In this document: positions 46,001-57,079 of the stretch, in pieces | Position numbering within the stretch: the stretch's first letter is position 1 | How the letters are laid out: each line of letters opens with the position of its first letter | Source: Watersipora subatra | Taxonomy: Eukaryota; Bryozoa; Gymnolaemata; Cheilostomatida; Watersiporidae | Assembly: GCF_963576615.1 (NCBI RefSeq) | Contig: NC_088708.1 | Span: 5,518,001 to 5,582,000, forward strand | DNA length: 64,000 nucleotides | Direction of reading: 5' to 3' | Program-made: the position numbers and the translations under genes | The notes under the pieces: generated by a model | Databases searched by the model: none | Told to the model about the DNA's origin: nothing | What the model saw: the letters and a program-made list of their open reading frames with translations, nothing else

Positions 46001-49000
46001 AATAGTAAACGAAACACGCAATGCGCGCATGCGTATGATTAACTCTATTAGTAGACGTAATAGAGTTAACTCTTCATAGAGAGTGACAGTTTTCTGCCGC
46101 GAATAAATTAATCCTCGAATATGGATGAAAAGACAATTTTCGCGAAATATAACTCCGTGAATAAATTCATCCTGTAGGGTATATGGAATTTATTTTGGTA
46201 CATCATTAAACGCCGTTGAAATAATTTCTATGTTCATTTTCGGTGTTCATTCAGTTTCTTGTCAGGTTCTAGAGAGATAACTCTTTTTTCATTTGAAAAA
46301 GAAGTGGCCCAGCTCCCACATAGATTGTTTTTTAGTTTACTTTTTACATTCTACAATTGTTTTTGTCTCGTTATATTTATAGACACAAATATGCGCAAAT
46401 ATCGCCAATATATATAATTTAAATGTGTATATATATTTAAATTATTATTATTAAATTTCTGTAAATGAGACACCCCAATTACTCACTTTGCTTTCTTTAC
46501 GAACCCGTGTTAGTTTTGTGTAACACAACTAAAGTTCATCAAAAACCCAGGCCGAGTTGTACAACACGGCAACTCGAGTTGTACAACTCGAAATGTGAAC
46601 GCGCAACGCGAGGCACTGTAAGGCGCCATATATGATGCATTAGTAATCTCGTCTTAACTGAGTCATTTCTAGTCATAGAGCGACACGCGTCTAAAACCAC
46701 CAGGTTTGACAAATAGACGATAAAAAATAATTTAATGAGCTTTTGGTCTAATGTGAAGTTTTGTTTACTAAAGAACTGCCAAACTGAATTACTCTTCCTT
46801 GCTAAAACAACCTCTTTTATAGCAAATTAGTATTTTAATGATGTTTTTAGTTATGTTAATGCATTTCATTTTTAGAGCTTCCAAAGTGAAATTTTCATAT
46901 CCTTTAGTTCGCAAAATCCAAAAATACCTTTTAACTTGTAACATAAATGTAACCTGTGGTTACAAAACCTCAACTAGGCAAATACATGCCGGTAGTTTGA
47001 GTTATTATGCCTATAAGATACAGAGTTTTTCACTGATTCAAATGATTCACTCATTTGCCTTCTAGCTTAAAAAGTGGAACCTTACAACCCAGCTTTAAAA
47101 TGTAGTTTGAGAAAAACAGGCAAGGTTTTTTCTGCTGATTTTTATGCATTTATGAATGAATGAACTATTAAGATTTTAATCGTGCATTTAGTTTTTTGTG
47201 TCAGATCTTTTTGGAATAATTTGTAAGGTTTTAACTCATGAAAAGTTTGCTATGGGTAAGGTGAACATAATTATTTAGTTACATGGATAGTTAGGTATGT
47301 TGCAGCTGCAGTAGCATATTCACAACAAGTTTGCTACAGTGAACTCATTCTTAGTAACAGTTGAATCGGCAATTATAATAAGGAATCAAAAGTTGAAATT
47401 AGTAACCTTAGTGGCCAATTAACTAAATATTTGTTTAACAAAAGTTGAACCGTAACGAATATGTATAATACTGCTGCCGAAATGTATAATACTGCTGTCA
47501 GTTATCAGTGAATGTTGATTTGCAACTAATGGGTCCGGCTGAAGACACATTAGTTCTTTTTTATAACTCAGTCCGTGGTTTTCGTTCAATGGATATTGCT
47601 GGTGAGTAGTCAGAGGTTGCTGATGGTCTGCAATACAAAGATACAGTTGCTTAACTTTGTAATAAATAAATGATCACTAGTACTCTATATTTCAGGTGGG
47701 AATTACACTGTTTTAGACAGTTGCTAAATAAATTAATGCCAATTGCAGTATTATTATGCTGTATTTCTATTGTTAAAGCCTTTGTAAATAATTATGCTCA
47801 TTTCTCTGTACATTTCTTGGTGGTTGTCAGAACTCTAAGCAGTGGTAGTTTGCTTGATGAATGTATATAAACTTTGCAACAGGCGCCTATCCTGCTAATT
47901 TTGAACAGCAGTTAGTGGTGCTTTTAAATTATTTGCTTGGTCTGCTAACACTTATTTTGACCCAGTCATGGGTTGCCATACTACGTATATTGAAAGCAGC
48001 CACACGCTCCAATAGAAATTCATTGTTAGCAGAAATTGTTTCTACAAAATTGGTCAACATATTATTTTCTATGATGCCCAGCCATTATTTCCATCTGCAC
48101 TCAAGTTTGCCTGGCAGTTTAATTGAAGGATTTGCTATAAACAGCTTCCTTTTTTTTCAATAGAGCGCAGCGTGTTATATTTATTCAGCAGTTTTATTTT
48201 ATTGAAGTCAGTTTTTTGATAGCAACCACAGGCAAGTCAATGCTGTTTGAGAAATATGACCTGACCTTGAAAGAGCATGAACTAATGCTGCCTCACTATA
48301 CAGTTTCTATGTGCCAGACAATTTTCAGGGCCCCTGTTTCCGCCCTAAGCTTGTAAGACCAACGTGAGATCTTTTACAAAATCTGCAATTGTAATGTAAC
48401 CGTCTGCCAACAGGTATATTTAAATAAAATTTACGTGATTCCTTGTGGGAGTCTTGGGCACGGACTGGCTTGAGGGTCTTTGATTGTACTGTAGAACTGT
48501 TTTGTATGAACTATTGCAATATTATAGAAAGTCTATGAAGTAGGCAGAGGAACAGCTGTTGTCTGATTGTCTTTTCTCATTTTCCGGTTCTTTAAAAAAG
48601 TCTGCTGGGTCTGAAGGAATTAGCCTAACGTGTTGAAATATGATTTACTGTTCAACTTTTGTACACAAGCTACCTCATGGAAGGACATCGACAAGTATTT
48701 GGCGCAAAGCAGTTAGTTAATTATGTTATGTTGATCAGTGTTGATCATCTACTTCCGTGCAGAGTGTAAACGAAATCTCAACTCTGGAACATGTTACTTT
48801 TTAAATATTATCACTTTCATTTGTCTGCAGTTAATATATCTGTAGTGTTATTTCAAACACAACCTTACATGCAACTCATCGCCAACTGTGGATGGCAATC
48901 AGTGTACAGATAATGGTGAAGCCTGCGCGCCAATATAGCATGTAAAGAGATCACCCCAGCTACAGAAATGATATTTTAATCCATGTCCTTATTGAGCGGA

Positions 49001-52000
49001 TCCCTAGAATGTAGACAAATTGTTCTGCATTGTAGGATAGTGGAGAGAAGGTGGAACGTATGACAGGAAAGGATGCTGCCTTGTTTCCTATTATAGCGAG
49101 CTGCTTTCTACTTGGAATTTATATCATTTTTCAGGTATTTCAATTAATTTTGTATTTCTATCTATTTACACACACATCCATCAAACAGTGTGTGAAACTT
49201 TGAGCTTTGGTTTCAATACCATAAAGTGCATGGCAGTGTGTTGTTGTACAACATTTTTTCAATAGCTGAGCCAGTTTGTGATCATTTGTTTTTAATGAAA
49301 TCTTTTCATAGAGGTCTAATTTTTTAACGCTACGAGACCGCCCATTGTGGAATTATGATGAGTTAGCAATTCTATAGGATTCTTGTAGCAATATCTTGGT
49401 TATTACATGTATATTTATCTTCTCCCTTGCCTGCCATCTGAGCTTTTTGAATGTTACATCAGTCTTATAAGAAAGAAAAAATGTAATATATTTGCCTATT
49501 AAGGTACCCCCTTGGACAATTAATTAGTAGTATCTTCTATTGTATCATAGCCAATCAAACTCAATGTTTTGACTACTGTATGAATGTTATAGCCTATCAA
49601 ACTCAATGTTTAGACTACTGTATGAATGTTATAGCCTATCAAACTCAATGTTCTGACTCCTGTATGAATGTCATAGCCGATCAAACGCAATGTTTTGACT
49701 TCTGTATGAGTGTCATAGCCAATCAAACTCAATGTTTTGACTACTGTATGAATGTCATAGCCAATCAAACTCAATGTTTTGACTACTGTATGAATGTTAT
49801 AGCCAATCAAACTCAATGTTTTGACTACTGTATGAATGTTATAGCCAATCAAACTCAATGTTTTGACTACTGTATGAATGTTATAGCCAATCAAACTCAA
49901 TGTTTTGACTACTGTATGAATGTTATAGCCAATCAAACTCAATGTTTTGACTACTGTATGAATGTTATAGCCAATCAAACTCAATGTTTTGACTACTGTA
50001 TGAATGTTATAGCCAATCAAACTCAATGTTTTGACTACTGTATGAATGTTATAGCCAATCAAACTCAATGTTTTGATTACTGTATGAATGTTATAGCCAA
50101 TCAAACTCAATGTTTTGACTACTGTATGAATGTTATAGCCAATCAAACTCAATGTTTTGACTACTGTATGAATGTTATAGCCAATCAAACTCAATGTTTT
50201 GACTACTGTATGAATGTGCTGCATGAAAACATTTTTGCTGAAGATGCAACGTTAACTATGACAAGAATATTTCTCTTGTTTCTATCTTTGCTTGATAGTT
50301 CTTTAAATTGTGTTCTGTAAGTAAGGTTAGAATTATGCATTTCTAACACCCACTGCAGCAATACTATAGGCAGTCACAAGGGGTGACGCAACATTGACTT
50401 GCAAGCATGGTTGTAGCTAATTGGCGTGGTGTCAGGAGTTGAACTACTCAAACAGGAAGTACCCATTGAGTCACAGTCAGCAATGACAGTCAGTATTGAG
50501 TACAGAGGCCACATTTTGCACTCTATGATTGTATGCTTTATGCATAACATTGCTCACCTCATAAACCTCTTCATACATAGAACTCGCAGCTATCTTGCTG
50601 CTGTTACTCAAATCTGACCAACTACAATAACTTCTACAGTTTTTGTTTGCCTTTAATTACCCAAGCTTGTAACTCATATTGCAGCACTGTATGAAGTATT
50701 TTGTGGTCAGGTTTTTTGGTGAGCTTTCTTACTATTAATCTATGTCGAACAAAATGTTTGAAATGCTTCATGGCTTGGTATGTTTTGGCATGTGGCGTGT
50801 TGATCTCACAAGCTTTCATGTTTGTATATAAAGGAGCACAGTTACTACACACGTGGTGTTTGTATATAAAACAGTGCAGTTAGAACACGTGTGGTGCTCA
50901 TATATAAAACAGCACAGTTAATACACATGTGGTGTTCATATAGAAAACAGCACAGTTAATACGCATGTAGTGTTTGTATATAAAACAGCACAGTTAATAC
51001 ATATGTGGTGTTCATATACAAAAGAGCAAAGTTAATATTAATACACATGTGGTGTTCATATAAAAACAGCACAGTTAATACACATGTGGTGTTCATATAT
51101 AAAACAGCACAGTTAATACGCATGTAGTGTTAATATACAGAACAGCACAGTTAATACACATGTGGTGTTCATATACAGAACAGCACAGTTAATACACATG
51201 TAGTGTTAATATACAGAACAGCACAGTTAATACACGTGTAGTGTTCATATATGAAGCAGCACAGTTAATACGCATGTAGTGTTAATATACAGAACAGCAC
51301 AGTTAATACACATGTGGTGTTCATATACAAAAGAGCAAAGTTAATATTAATACACATGTGGTGTTCATATAAAAACAGCACAGTTAATACACATGTGGTG
51401 TTCATATATAAAACAGCACAGTTAATACGCATGTAGTGTTAATATACAGAACAGCACAGTTAATACACATGTGGTGTTCATATACAGAACAGCACAGTTA
51501 ATACACATGTAGTGTTAATATACAGAACAGCACAGTTAATACACATGTAGTGTTCATATATAAAACAGCACAGTTAATACACATGTGGTGTTCATATATG
51601 CTCAGCTATGCTCATTGCATAGCTTAGATGTTATTGCTCTGGTTTTTGCAGATGTTCTCTAAGGAATATGTCAACATGCTTCTCTCCAGCTATTTCCTTG
51701 TATTAGGAATACTTGCACTGGCTCATATAGCAGGGTAAGTCACTGGTTAGTGTAGTAACTTCTAACCGTATGCAGATGTAGCATTCTGTCATTCATTTTA
51801 CTCTCTATATCACGTATTTCCATTTGCCAGTTTTTCCAGACAATTGCAGTTTTTAAAATAAGATGTCGTATTCAATTATTTTTTGTTCAAATTAAGCTCT
51901 CCATTACAGTAATGCTCCTTATTCCTTTTAACAAGATTGGAGACATGGTGTATTGGGGCGTGTGCGTGCGTTCGTGTCTACAATTCATTAGATATCTCCA

Positions 52001-55000
52001 TTGCATTTGCTGCATATTGCCATCGATGGCTTTACGTAGCATGATAATCTCTTAAAGTTATCTGTTAATATACCACAGCTATAACTTGATCTTCTTTTTT
52101 AATTGTTTGTTAGTATACTGCAGCTATATCATGTAACATGGCCATCTCTTATAGTTAGCCGTTAATATACCGCATCTTGTTATAGTCCATTCCTAAAGCT
52201 GCTCATTCCTGCTGCCTTCCCGAATAGCAAATATCATTTCAAGTTTACAGAAGGAGAAGGAGAGTCAATGGAAGGTATTCTTTATATTTAGCTGTTTCAC
52301 ATCAGGAGTCTGTGTGTCTTCTATTAGATAGTAGACACCATTGGAAGTAAATATAAAATTTGCATGTTTTAGAGCATTTGGATTGCCGATTTGACCGAAA
52401 AGATCTGATGGTTCTTGCAATCTGTTCAATGTTTGGAGTCTGGTATATATATGAGAAGGTAGGTGATCTGTTGAGTATCTGTAGTGTGGTACATTTATGA
52501 GAAGGTAGGTGATCTGTTGAGTTTCAGTAGTGTGGTACATATATGAGAAGGGAGGTGATCTGTTGAGTATCTGTAGAGTGGTATATATATGAGAAGGGAG
52601 GTTATCTGTTGAGTATCTGTAGAGTGGTACATGTATGAGAAGGTAGGTGATCTGTTGAGTATCTGTAGAGTGGTATATATATACAGTATATGAGAAGATA
52701 GGTGATCTGTTGAGTATCTATAGTGTGGTACATTTATGAGAAGGTAGGTGATCTGTTGAGTTTCAGTAGTGTGGTACATATATGAGAAGGGAGGGGATCT
52801 GTTGAGTATCTGTAGAGTGGTACATATATGAGAAGGTAGTTGATCTGTTGAGTATCTGTAGAGTGGTACATGTATGAGAAGGTAGGTGATCTGTTGAGTA
52901 TCTGTAGAGTGGTACATATATGAGAAGGTAGGTGATCTGTTGAGTATCTGTAGAGTGGTACATATATGAGAAGGTAGGTGATCTGTTGAGTATCTGTAGA
53001 GTGGTACATATAGGAGAAGGTAGGTGATCTGTTGAGTATCTGTAGAGTGGTACATGTATGAGAAGGTAGGTGATCTGTTGAGTATCTGTAGAGTGGTACA
53101 TATATGAGAAGGGAATTGATCTGTTGAGTATCTGTAGTGTGGTACATGTATGAGAAGGTAGGTGATCTGTTGAGTATCTGTAGAGTAGTATATATATGAG
53201 AAGGTAGGTGATCTGTTGAGTATCTGTAGAGTGGTACATATATGAGAAGGTGACACTTCATAATGGTTATCGGATCTAATTTTGGGTTCTGATGTTTGGA
53301 GGATGTAATTATTACAAGATTGGTAATAGTACATTGTTTAGGTGTTGGGTGTATTTTGTGCTTCATTCCTTGTTTTTACTTGCGCGTTGACTAACCCAAG
53401 ACATTATGAAGTTATGTACATCTGTCTTCAAAGTTATTTTTGGTTCAACATGTTTTTGTCATATGAGTACTGGCATGCACAATTATACGCAATATCCGAT
53501 GGAAAGTGAAGAGTCAGACAAAAATTATCTGTGATGCTCATGACTCTTCAAATTTCGTGGTCACAGTTTTCTAAACAGACAATGAATCATTACCCAAAAA
53601 TGTAATACGGGAAGTTTCACCCAAGTTCATAATGCCAGCAAAGATATTATATATACTCTCGCAATCACTTGATCGTTAAGTATTTTAGTTGCAAAATATA
53701 TAAAAGAGTTAAACTGACCTCATCCCAGAAAAGTTGTATGTAATGTTTACACAAAACATTAAAACGCTTATAAAAACAATTATTGTTACAACGTTCGGTC
53801 ACTAAGATTTGTTCTACCTGCGATCATGCAGGCGCTGATTATCAAAATTAACAAAAAAGTACATAAAATTTCTCCAGAAATAGTCCAGATTGAGTTATGA
53901 GATTTGTTTGTTCTTTAGAGTGTAGTTAGTAACAAGTGTAAAATTCTTGTTTAGAATATGACTGTGTTCTCCATCAGCATCTTTGAAGAGTAATTAAGGA
54001 GTCATTCATCATTGCTGTCTTAATGAACTTTTCCTGTTAACTTTTCCTGCCTGTTCACTTTGAAACCTAGTAATCATTATTCAGCTAACCACTTGAATGC
54101 ATTTTTGTTTGTCTGTTTTATAACTGTTGTTGTTGGAAGTTCAGCTTATTTTCCTTTTGGATTTCATGTTGAGTTGAATTGTTTTGACTATGTTTCTTGT
54201 GAATATGACTTACCTTAGTTTAGTCGGTGTACATCAAGTGACTTACCTTAGTTTAGTCGGTGTACATCAAGTGACTTACCTTAGTTTAGTCGGTGTACAT
54301 CAAGTGACTTACCTTAGTTTAGTCGGTGTACATCAAGTGACTTACCTTAGTTTAGTCGGTGTACATCAAGTGACTTACCTTAGTTTAGTCGGTGTACATC
54401 AAGTGACTTACCTTAGTTTAGTCAGTGTACATCAAGCTTGTTATTAGTGTGTATGTGTGGGTGTATCCTAGTATGCATTAGACGTTGTCGTTTGTTCAAC
54501 CTTGTTCACTCCGGGCCACAGACATTGCGCTTCTATCATTATTGTAGGTCTGAACAAACAAGGTAGTTTTTTTTTATATCTCTGTCTTGACTCCAACATA
54601 TTTTCATAGAGCATTGCTAATAATTGACAGCATTGGATTGCCAACAATGTGCTCGGCCTTGCCTTTGCGATCAATGGAATTGAGATCTTACAGTTGAACA
54701 CTGTGATGATAGGCTGCATCCTTCTTGGTGGCCTTTTCTTCTATGACATTTTCTGGGTGAGTTTTACTAAGGTTTATCTCACATCACAAATAAACGTATT
54801 TTTATACACGTTTTTTATAGTTGTCTGCACCGCTCCGATATCTTGTAGGCTTGTATTATTGTATTCTCAGCAAATCTCAATGTCATAAATTTGTTATCCT
54901 GTCTTCATTTCACTGACAGGTATTTGGTACAGATGTTATGGTTACAGTTGCCAAGTCATTTGATGCTCCTATAAAATGTAAGTACTAAGTAAGTGCTGCA

Positions 55001-56780
55001 TTACTTAAGTGATGTGTTTCTATGGTTGTGTAGTTAAGTCTTATTGGATAGCTTTATGTTTCTATGGTTGTGTAGTTAAGTCTTAATGGATGGCCTTGTG
55101 CTTCTATGGTTGTGTAGTCAAATCTTATTGGATAGCCTGTTCAACTCAACACCCTGAATGTTATAATTAGTCACAAAAAGAAGAGGTTCCTCCATGGTAC
55201 TGTTACAGCTAGAGCTGCTTGTTGTGTCTAGCTTTACTTTTTTCACTTAAAGATAATACTAAAAGCTGGCATTGTATTTATTGTAATTATGCTATGTATA
55301 TTACACTAGCTCCGCTATGAAAAGCTTCCTGAAAGATTAAAAAATAAAAAATGATGTATTTTAATCTTCATTTTCTTACCATTTTTAGGATATGATTTTA
55401 GACAAGAGCTTACGACCTACAGGTATATTCAGATTGTATTGCAGAGTCTCTATTCCCCACGTTGATTCAAAAGCGATTTTTCTCCAGAGCCATTGAAAAC
55501 TATACTGCGTTTTATCATTCCTTCGTGCATATGTATGTACCAGCCAGTGAACACTCAAAATATCATCTCACATATCTTTTGTATGCTATATCATGATTAC
55601 CAACTAATCAAGGTATTTATGAAATTCATCACGAGTATTTTCACATTGACTTTGATTCCTTCAACTCTGGTGCAAAACTCCAGTATTTCTCTACAATTAA
55701 TAAAAAACAACAAAAATGGTCACGTTGCAATGTTGTAACTAAATGCCACCATTGAAATAAACAGACTTGTATAGTTATATACAGAAGATATTTTGCATGC
55801 TAAATATGTCACTGCATACTTTGTATGCTTTTACAACCTTTACAGTTTTAGAAAAGTCACAAAGGCCCTCCAAAAAGTGTTAAACTATAAAAATAATACA
55901 GGACTATTATTTGTGAGTATTAGTGCTGACAATGAACATCAATGTTCTGCAAAACAGCTGATGTTAGATACACTTGATAGATGTGAGTACACTTTGATCC
56001 CTAGTTGTTTTGTTTAGGATAAGTTCTCTCAATGTACTTGTCTGCTTTCAGTGGTGTTCCCTCAAGATTTGTTAGAAAATTGGCTGGAAGCAAAGAACTT
56101 TGCTATGCTTGGGCTAGGAGATATTGTGATTCCTGGCATATTCGTGGCCATCTTGCTACGCTATGACTGTAGGTAAGTTCACTCTTCCATCACCAAACGG
56201 AGCAGTACATTTATTATAAATGTAATTATAATAGAGAACAAGATTATTAGTAATTTGGAAGACTGGTGTATTTTGATTTGTGTGGCGATTGCTGACTGAT
56301 GCATCTGGTTTTGTAGTCGAGGAAAAGACAGCAAGTTCTACTTCTACTCTTGTTATTTCGCATACATACTCGGTCTCGGGCTGACTATTTTTGTAATGCA
56401 CTACTTCAAGCACGCTCAGGTAAGGACGGTCAGTGTTTTAGCTTTGTCTATTATTTTATGATCAGTGAAGGGATAGCTCGTGCTATGGGAAAATTTGTCT
56501 TTGTTACAGCCTGCTTTGCTCTATCTCGTGCCATGCTGTATCATCATCCCGGTGGGTTTGGCTCTTGTCAAAGGTGATCTCAAAACCATGTTTGAGTAAG
56601 TTGTTTTCTCTTCTAAGATGCTAAGTTACGTGTAGTGATTAGTGGTCTTACACCGAGGTGTTTTATTCTCCTACATGTAGCTGACGGTTGACTAGAGCTT
56701 GCTCTGCGTTTTGTAGGTATGAGGACAACCCGGAACCTGTGGTCCCAACTGAAGAAACTACCGATAAAAAGGACGACTAA
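43032..56780 (+). CDS. HM13: Signal peptide peptidase (minor histocompatibility antigen H13), 11 exons, 362 aa
   Basis: Exons: 43032-43205, 49036-49134, 51652-51734, 52186-52274, 52373-52458, 54631-54756, 54920-54977, 56052-56172, 56317-56419, 56510-56595, 56717-56780 (TAA). All junctions are GT-AG and in phase; 1089 nt. The protein is a polytopic ER aspartyl protease that cuts leftover signal peptides inside the membrane. Catalytic aspartates are D216 in FFYDIFW and D262 in LGLGDIVIPGIF; the PAL motif is P314-A315-L316 in QPALLYLVP. N-terminal NAS and NAT are glycosylation-type sites, as in the human protein. The C-terminus KKDD is a dilysine ER-retrieval signal (human KKEK). Length and exon pattern suit the family (human 377 aa). 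The start is the only Met before SPEGMLLAYGALF, aligned with human TPEGIALAYGSLL. Intron 1 (5.8 kb) carries nested transposons; introns 2 and 5 carry large minisatellites. Confidence 0.97.
43926..46628. mobile_element. DNA transposon with TGGCGC termini, interrupted by a second element
   Basis: The left end TGGCGCTTTACAGTGCCTCG and on through CGTTGCGCGTTCACA is mirrored at the right end (reverse complement TGGCGCCTTACAGTGCCTCG and on). The element is flanked by TA on both sides. Inside each end are runs of the palindrome CAACTCGAGTTG / TACAACTCGAGTTG, dense at 43960-44340 and sparser at 46510-46600. Without the insert it is only about 0.9 kb and non-coding, so it is non-autonomous. TA target sites fit Tc1/mariner or related elements, but I do not assign a superfamily. 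Confidence 0.8.
44378..46179. mobile_element. DNA transposon nested in the 43926-46628 element, TIR CCCTACAGGATGAA, TA target site
   Basis: The left terminus CCCTACAGGATGAAAATATT and right terminus (reverse complement CCCTACAGGATGAATTTATT) are each flanked by TA. Subterminal DNA is rich in TTCGCGAA/CGCGAAT motifs. A plus-strand two-exon frame, from ATG 44818 (MASSSQKISPSIFTLKSTPS) joined across an intron from 44922 to IENETTYSDYEN and a stop near 45117, gives a small acidic product. A minus-strand frame, 45653-45441, gives a basic then acidic product ending QDSDSDIELLLPK. Neither is a recognised transposase. A short hairpin (TTAACTCTATTA arms) lies at 46039-46069. Confidence 0.75.
49545..50216. 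repeat. 42-bp minisatellite, 16 copies
   Basis: The unit is CATAGCCAATCAAACTCAAT then GTTTTGACTACTGTATGAATGT. The first four copies carry most of the substitutions and the rest are nearly identical, so recent growth was at the distal side. Because 42 is a multiple of three and the unit lacks stops, both strands read as repeat proteins (246 and 204 codons, the former Cys-rich); these are artefacts. HM13 intron 2. Confidence 0.95.
50820..51600. repeat. Minisatellite of about 37-38 bp with a higher-order repeat
   Basis: The unit is about TGGTGTTCATATATAAAACA then GCACAGTTAATACACATG. A distinctive variant block (TACAAAAGAGCAAAGTTAAT then ATTAATACACATG) occurs near 51016 and again near 51325, each followed by the same series of variants. 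Multi-unit blocks of about 308 bp have therefore been duplicated. HM13 intron 2, ending about 50 bp before the acceptor of exon 3. Confidence 0.92.
52441..53252 (+). repeat. 46-bp minisatellite derived from the 3' end and splice donor of HM13 exon 5
   Basis: Exon 5 ends TGGTATATATATGAGAAG and is followed by the donor GTAGGTGATCTG. This 18-nt exon tail plus about 28 nt of intron is repeated about 17-18 times to 53252. Each copy keeps GAGAAG|GTAGGTGATCTGTT or a close variant (GAGAAGGGAGGTGAT in a few). The reverse strand reads as open frames with a 46-aa period, which are artefacts. Confidence 0.94.
53253..54630. other. Distal part of HM13 intron 5
   Basis: AT-rich intron DNA with no coding similarity. 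It contains the 33-bp array at 54207-54438 and ends at the acceptor TTGACAG before exon 6. Confidence 0.6.
54207..54438. repeat. 33-bp tandem repeat, seven copies
   Basis: GACTTACCTTAGTTTAGTCG then GTGTACATCAAGT is repeated seven times. All copies are identical apart from the last (GTCAGTG), pointing to a recent expansion. HM13 intron 5. Confidence 0.95.
55015..55136. repeat. About 42-bp tandem repeat, three diverged copies
   Basis: Three copies of TTTCTATGGTTGTGTAGTTA then AGTCTTATTGGATAGCTTTATG, with scattered changes. It begins about 40 bp after the donor of HM13 exon 7 (donor GT at 54978). Confidence 0.85.
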
Positions 56781-57008
56781 GATCTCTATAAAACATCTGC
56801 TTTATTATATGATTTCCGATGCACATCATATGTTAATATTCTTATCATATCATACATCTCGGAATAACTGGCTAGAAATTCTAATCAAATTCGGTTTTCT
56901 TGTTTGGCACTATTCGTTGTAGCTGGAGAGAAAGTCTGCAATACATCCAACTGTCCTTGCTGTAGTATCCTTGAAGTAACCTAAAATAATGTGGTTCGTT
57001 CGTATGAC

Positions 57009-57018
57009 AATAAATAAA
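57009..57018 (+). terminator. Polyadenylation signal for HM13
   Basis: Overlapping AATAAATAAA lies 229 bp after the HM13 stop, followed by a GT-rich stretch (TTTGTCTGTAAAATGTGCTT), as expected for a cleavage site near 57035. The opposing esterase gene's stop codon ends at 57080. Confidence 0.7.
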
Positions 57019-57079
57019 TTTGTCTGTAAAATGTGCTTTGGCTTCAACCACTGTACAGTGAATATGTGTATATGTTCAT

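Larger units (their letters stand above)
43206..49035. other. HM13 intron 1 (5.8 kb)
   Basis: It contains the outer transposon at 43926-46628, with a second one nested at 44378-46179. The rest (43206-43925 and 46629-49035) is AT-rich with unrecognised short frames (46838-47065, 47670-47870, 47861-48163). No exon could be fitted between exons 1 and 2, which join in phase 0. Confidence 0.7.

Noticed and set aside
43926-46628. Cys/Glu-poor small frames in the nested transposons as host genes
   Set aside because: They lie between clear terminal inverted repeats with TA flanks, so they belong to the elements, not to the host.
49580-50320. 246-codon Cys-rich repeat frame on the plus strand and 204-codon frame on the minus strand
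   Set aside because: The 42-bp unit is open on both strands by chance. It lies inside HM13 intron 2 and both strands cannot be coding.
52495-53366. Overlapping minus-strand frames of 279, 210 and 158 codons
   Set aside because: Reverse reading of the 46-bp array derived from HM13 exon 5 and its donor.
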